Below, piece by piece: positions 63,129 through 64,000 of a DNA stretch of 64,000 nucleotides. A model generated the notes under the pieces. That model had not been told where the DNA came from and did no database searches. It saw only the letters and a program-made list of their open reading frames with translations. Source of the stretch: an uncultured Paracoccaceae bacterium (lineage in GTDB: Bacteria > Pseudomonadota > Alphaproteobacteria > Rhodobacterales > Rhodobacteraceae); assembly GCA_947497065.1 (NCBI GenBank), contig CANMEQ010000006.1, forward strand, positions 62,001 through 126,000. The letters are read 5' to 3'. Position 1 is the stretch's first letter; each line of letters begins with the position of its first letter. Made by a program: the position numbers and the translations under genes.

Positions 63129-63659
63129 GGCGCGGGTTTTGAGGATGCGGTCCACGGAGAGTGGGCCTGCGCCTTTCAAAACCAGTGTCAACAGAACGAA
63201 CACCCAGAAGGCGCGCTGATCGAGGATTGCGCCGTCTGGTAAACCGTCGAACCACTTGCCCAGTGTTTCGATGTGGGCGATGCCGCCGTGGCCGTAGAGG
63301 TCGGTCAGGGATTGCACGACGACGAAGCCGATCATGCCCAAGGCGGCGAGGCGTGTGAACAGGCCAATCACCAGCAGGAGTGGCAGGATGTATTCCGCCA
63401 ATGTGCCGCTGACGACGACGGCCCAGTGGAACAGGCCCAATTGGCTGGCGTCATAGCCTGCGGCTTCCATGGCTTTGGGGAAGATTTGCGCATAGCCGCC
63501 CAAGCTGGGCGAGAAGGGCGTGCCATCCCATTTGGTGCCCGCTGAATTCCAGAAGTAAAACAGCAAGGTTGCCGCGAAAATGAACCGGGCCAAGGTGGGC
63601 AGGATCGTATCGGCAGAGGCGTTCAGCGAACGGGTGAGGCGGTCGTAAAGTGCGATCAT
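63117..63659 (-). CDS. DoxX family membrane protein
   Basis: A 180-residue DoxX/SURF4-like membrane protein with four hydrophobic helices (about 20-40, 80-100, 105-125, 145-165). Landmarks: LARFIFAATLLFYFWNSAG and SGTLAEYILPLLLVIGLFTRLAALGM. In gene clusters with DUF692 and DUF2063 it corresponds to the DoxX member (BufD) of bufferin-type operons. Here it is directly downstream of a DUF2063 gene (11-nt gap), which supports this. Its biochemical role is not established. Confidence 0.88.
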   Translation of the reverse strand: MIALYDRLTRSLNASADTILPTLARFIFAATLLFYFWNSAGTKWDGTPFSPSLGGYAQIFPKAMEAAGYDASQLGLFHWAVVVSGTLAEYILPLLLVIGLFTRLAALGMIGFVVVQSLTDLYGHGGIAHIETLGKWFDGLPDGAILDQRAFWVFVLLTLVLKGAGPLSVDRILKTRASKM

Positions 63660-63670
63660 AGGTTTGTCTT

Positions 63671-64000
63671 TCAGGTCTTGAGTGAAATAATGGCGTGACG
63701 CCCGAGTAGAATGCCCAGCAATGGCCCAATGTCAAAGCCAGCGCCGCCGTGGCGCAGGGCCTCGCCGAGGGAGGCGCCTTCGCAAAGGGCGGTGCAGACA
63801 GCGGATTGGGCGGGGGTGAGCGGGTCGACGATAGGGTCGAATTCGGGCCGTGTGACCAGCGCAGGCTGCGCGGTTTGTGCGATTTCGCTGCTTGATGTGT
63901 CGCCATTAGTATTCGCCGCCCAAATGCTGTGAAGCGGGTATTGGGAAGTGACGAGGCGCACGGCGGGTGCGAATGTGAAGGTGACATGGGGCAGGCTGTC
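63671..64000 (-). CDS. DUF2063 (BufC/HvfC-like) protein, partial
   Basis: The C-terminal 109 residues of a reading frame that enters from the right edge without a start. The sequence (VRLVTSQYPLHSIWAAN, VDPLTPAQSAVCTALCEGASLGEAL, FDIGPLLGILLGRHAIISL) matches the DUF2063 family, the partner of DUF692 enzymes that modify copper-binding peptides (bufferins and relatives). The DoxX gene follows. The rest of the operon, if present, lies outside the window. Confidence 0.8.
   Translation of the reverse strand, partial: DSLPHVTFTFAPAVRLVTSQYPLHSIWAANTNGDTSSSEIAQTAQPALVTRPEFDPIVDPLTPAQSAVCTALCEGASLGEALRHGGAGFDIGPLLGILLGRHAIISLKT

Overview
The window looks like ordinary chromosome from a marine alphaproteobacterium of the order Rhodobacterales (Roseobacter group). 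The signs are a SUV3-type helicase / S4 / FdxA / CarD block, a glyQ-(DUF6446-like)-glyS-PPDK-like block, a FolB with a family-specific C-terminal extension, a SAM-II riboswitch in front of metZ, ThyX in place of ThyA and repeated Lrp regulators. The order name is an inference from protein resemblance and gene order; no rRNA is present. I saw no tRNA, rRNA, CRISPR array, insertion sequence, phage gene or replication origin.

Layout. 1-6865 is a minus-strand run: SCP2 domain protein, lysophospholipase-like hydrolase, the DNA-damage ligase/exonuclease pair, oligoendopeptidase F and an M19 dipeptidase that leaves the window. 6953-11684 (+) holds a TPR protein, the SUV3-like helicase, an S4 RNA-binding protein, 7Fe ferredoxin and CarD, closed by a bidirectional UUCG-loop terminator shared with purD. 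13105-20160 holds xseA, an AlkB-type monooxygenase (opposite strand) and the ftsY / secreted protein / EamA / yciB run. 20692-22043 is metZ with promoter, SAM-II aptamer and intrinsic terminator in series. Then come folE2, trkH, a pseudo-protease, glyQ/glyS with a PPDK-like gene, a SleB hydrolase, folB-folP-glmM, and ilvC.

39588-55673 is richer in accessory functions: four aminotransferases, three Lrp regulators, three exporters (two EamA, one MATE, counting the EamA beside glmM), an AraC/SDR divergent pair, and a translationally coupled membrane protein / ICMT-like methyltransferase / cytochrome P450 operon facing a DCC thiol-redox gene that sits behind two poly-C tracts. 55759-57689 has XRE-SdhE, an LdtR-like regulator and gloA whose 3' end is a 16-bp tandem repeat. 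57751-60261 is a Slam-type outer-membrane secretion protein directly downstream of its probable surface-lipoprotein substrate. After thyX and two very small ORFs, the window ends in DoxX plus a DUF2063 (BufC/HvfC) gene, probably the tail of a bufferin-type operon.

The observations I rate highest are the Slam/lipoprotein pair, the PPDK-like protein with a decayed ATP-grasp half, the SPOR/PG-binding pseudo-protease lacking its catalytic His and Ser, the P450/methyltransferase operon, the bufferin-type operon tail, the SAM-II/terminator leader, and a 13-bp hairpin that buries the ribosome-binding site of the M19 gene.
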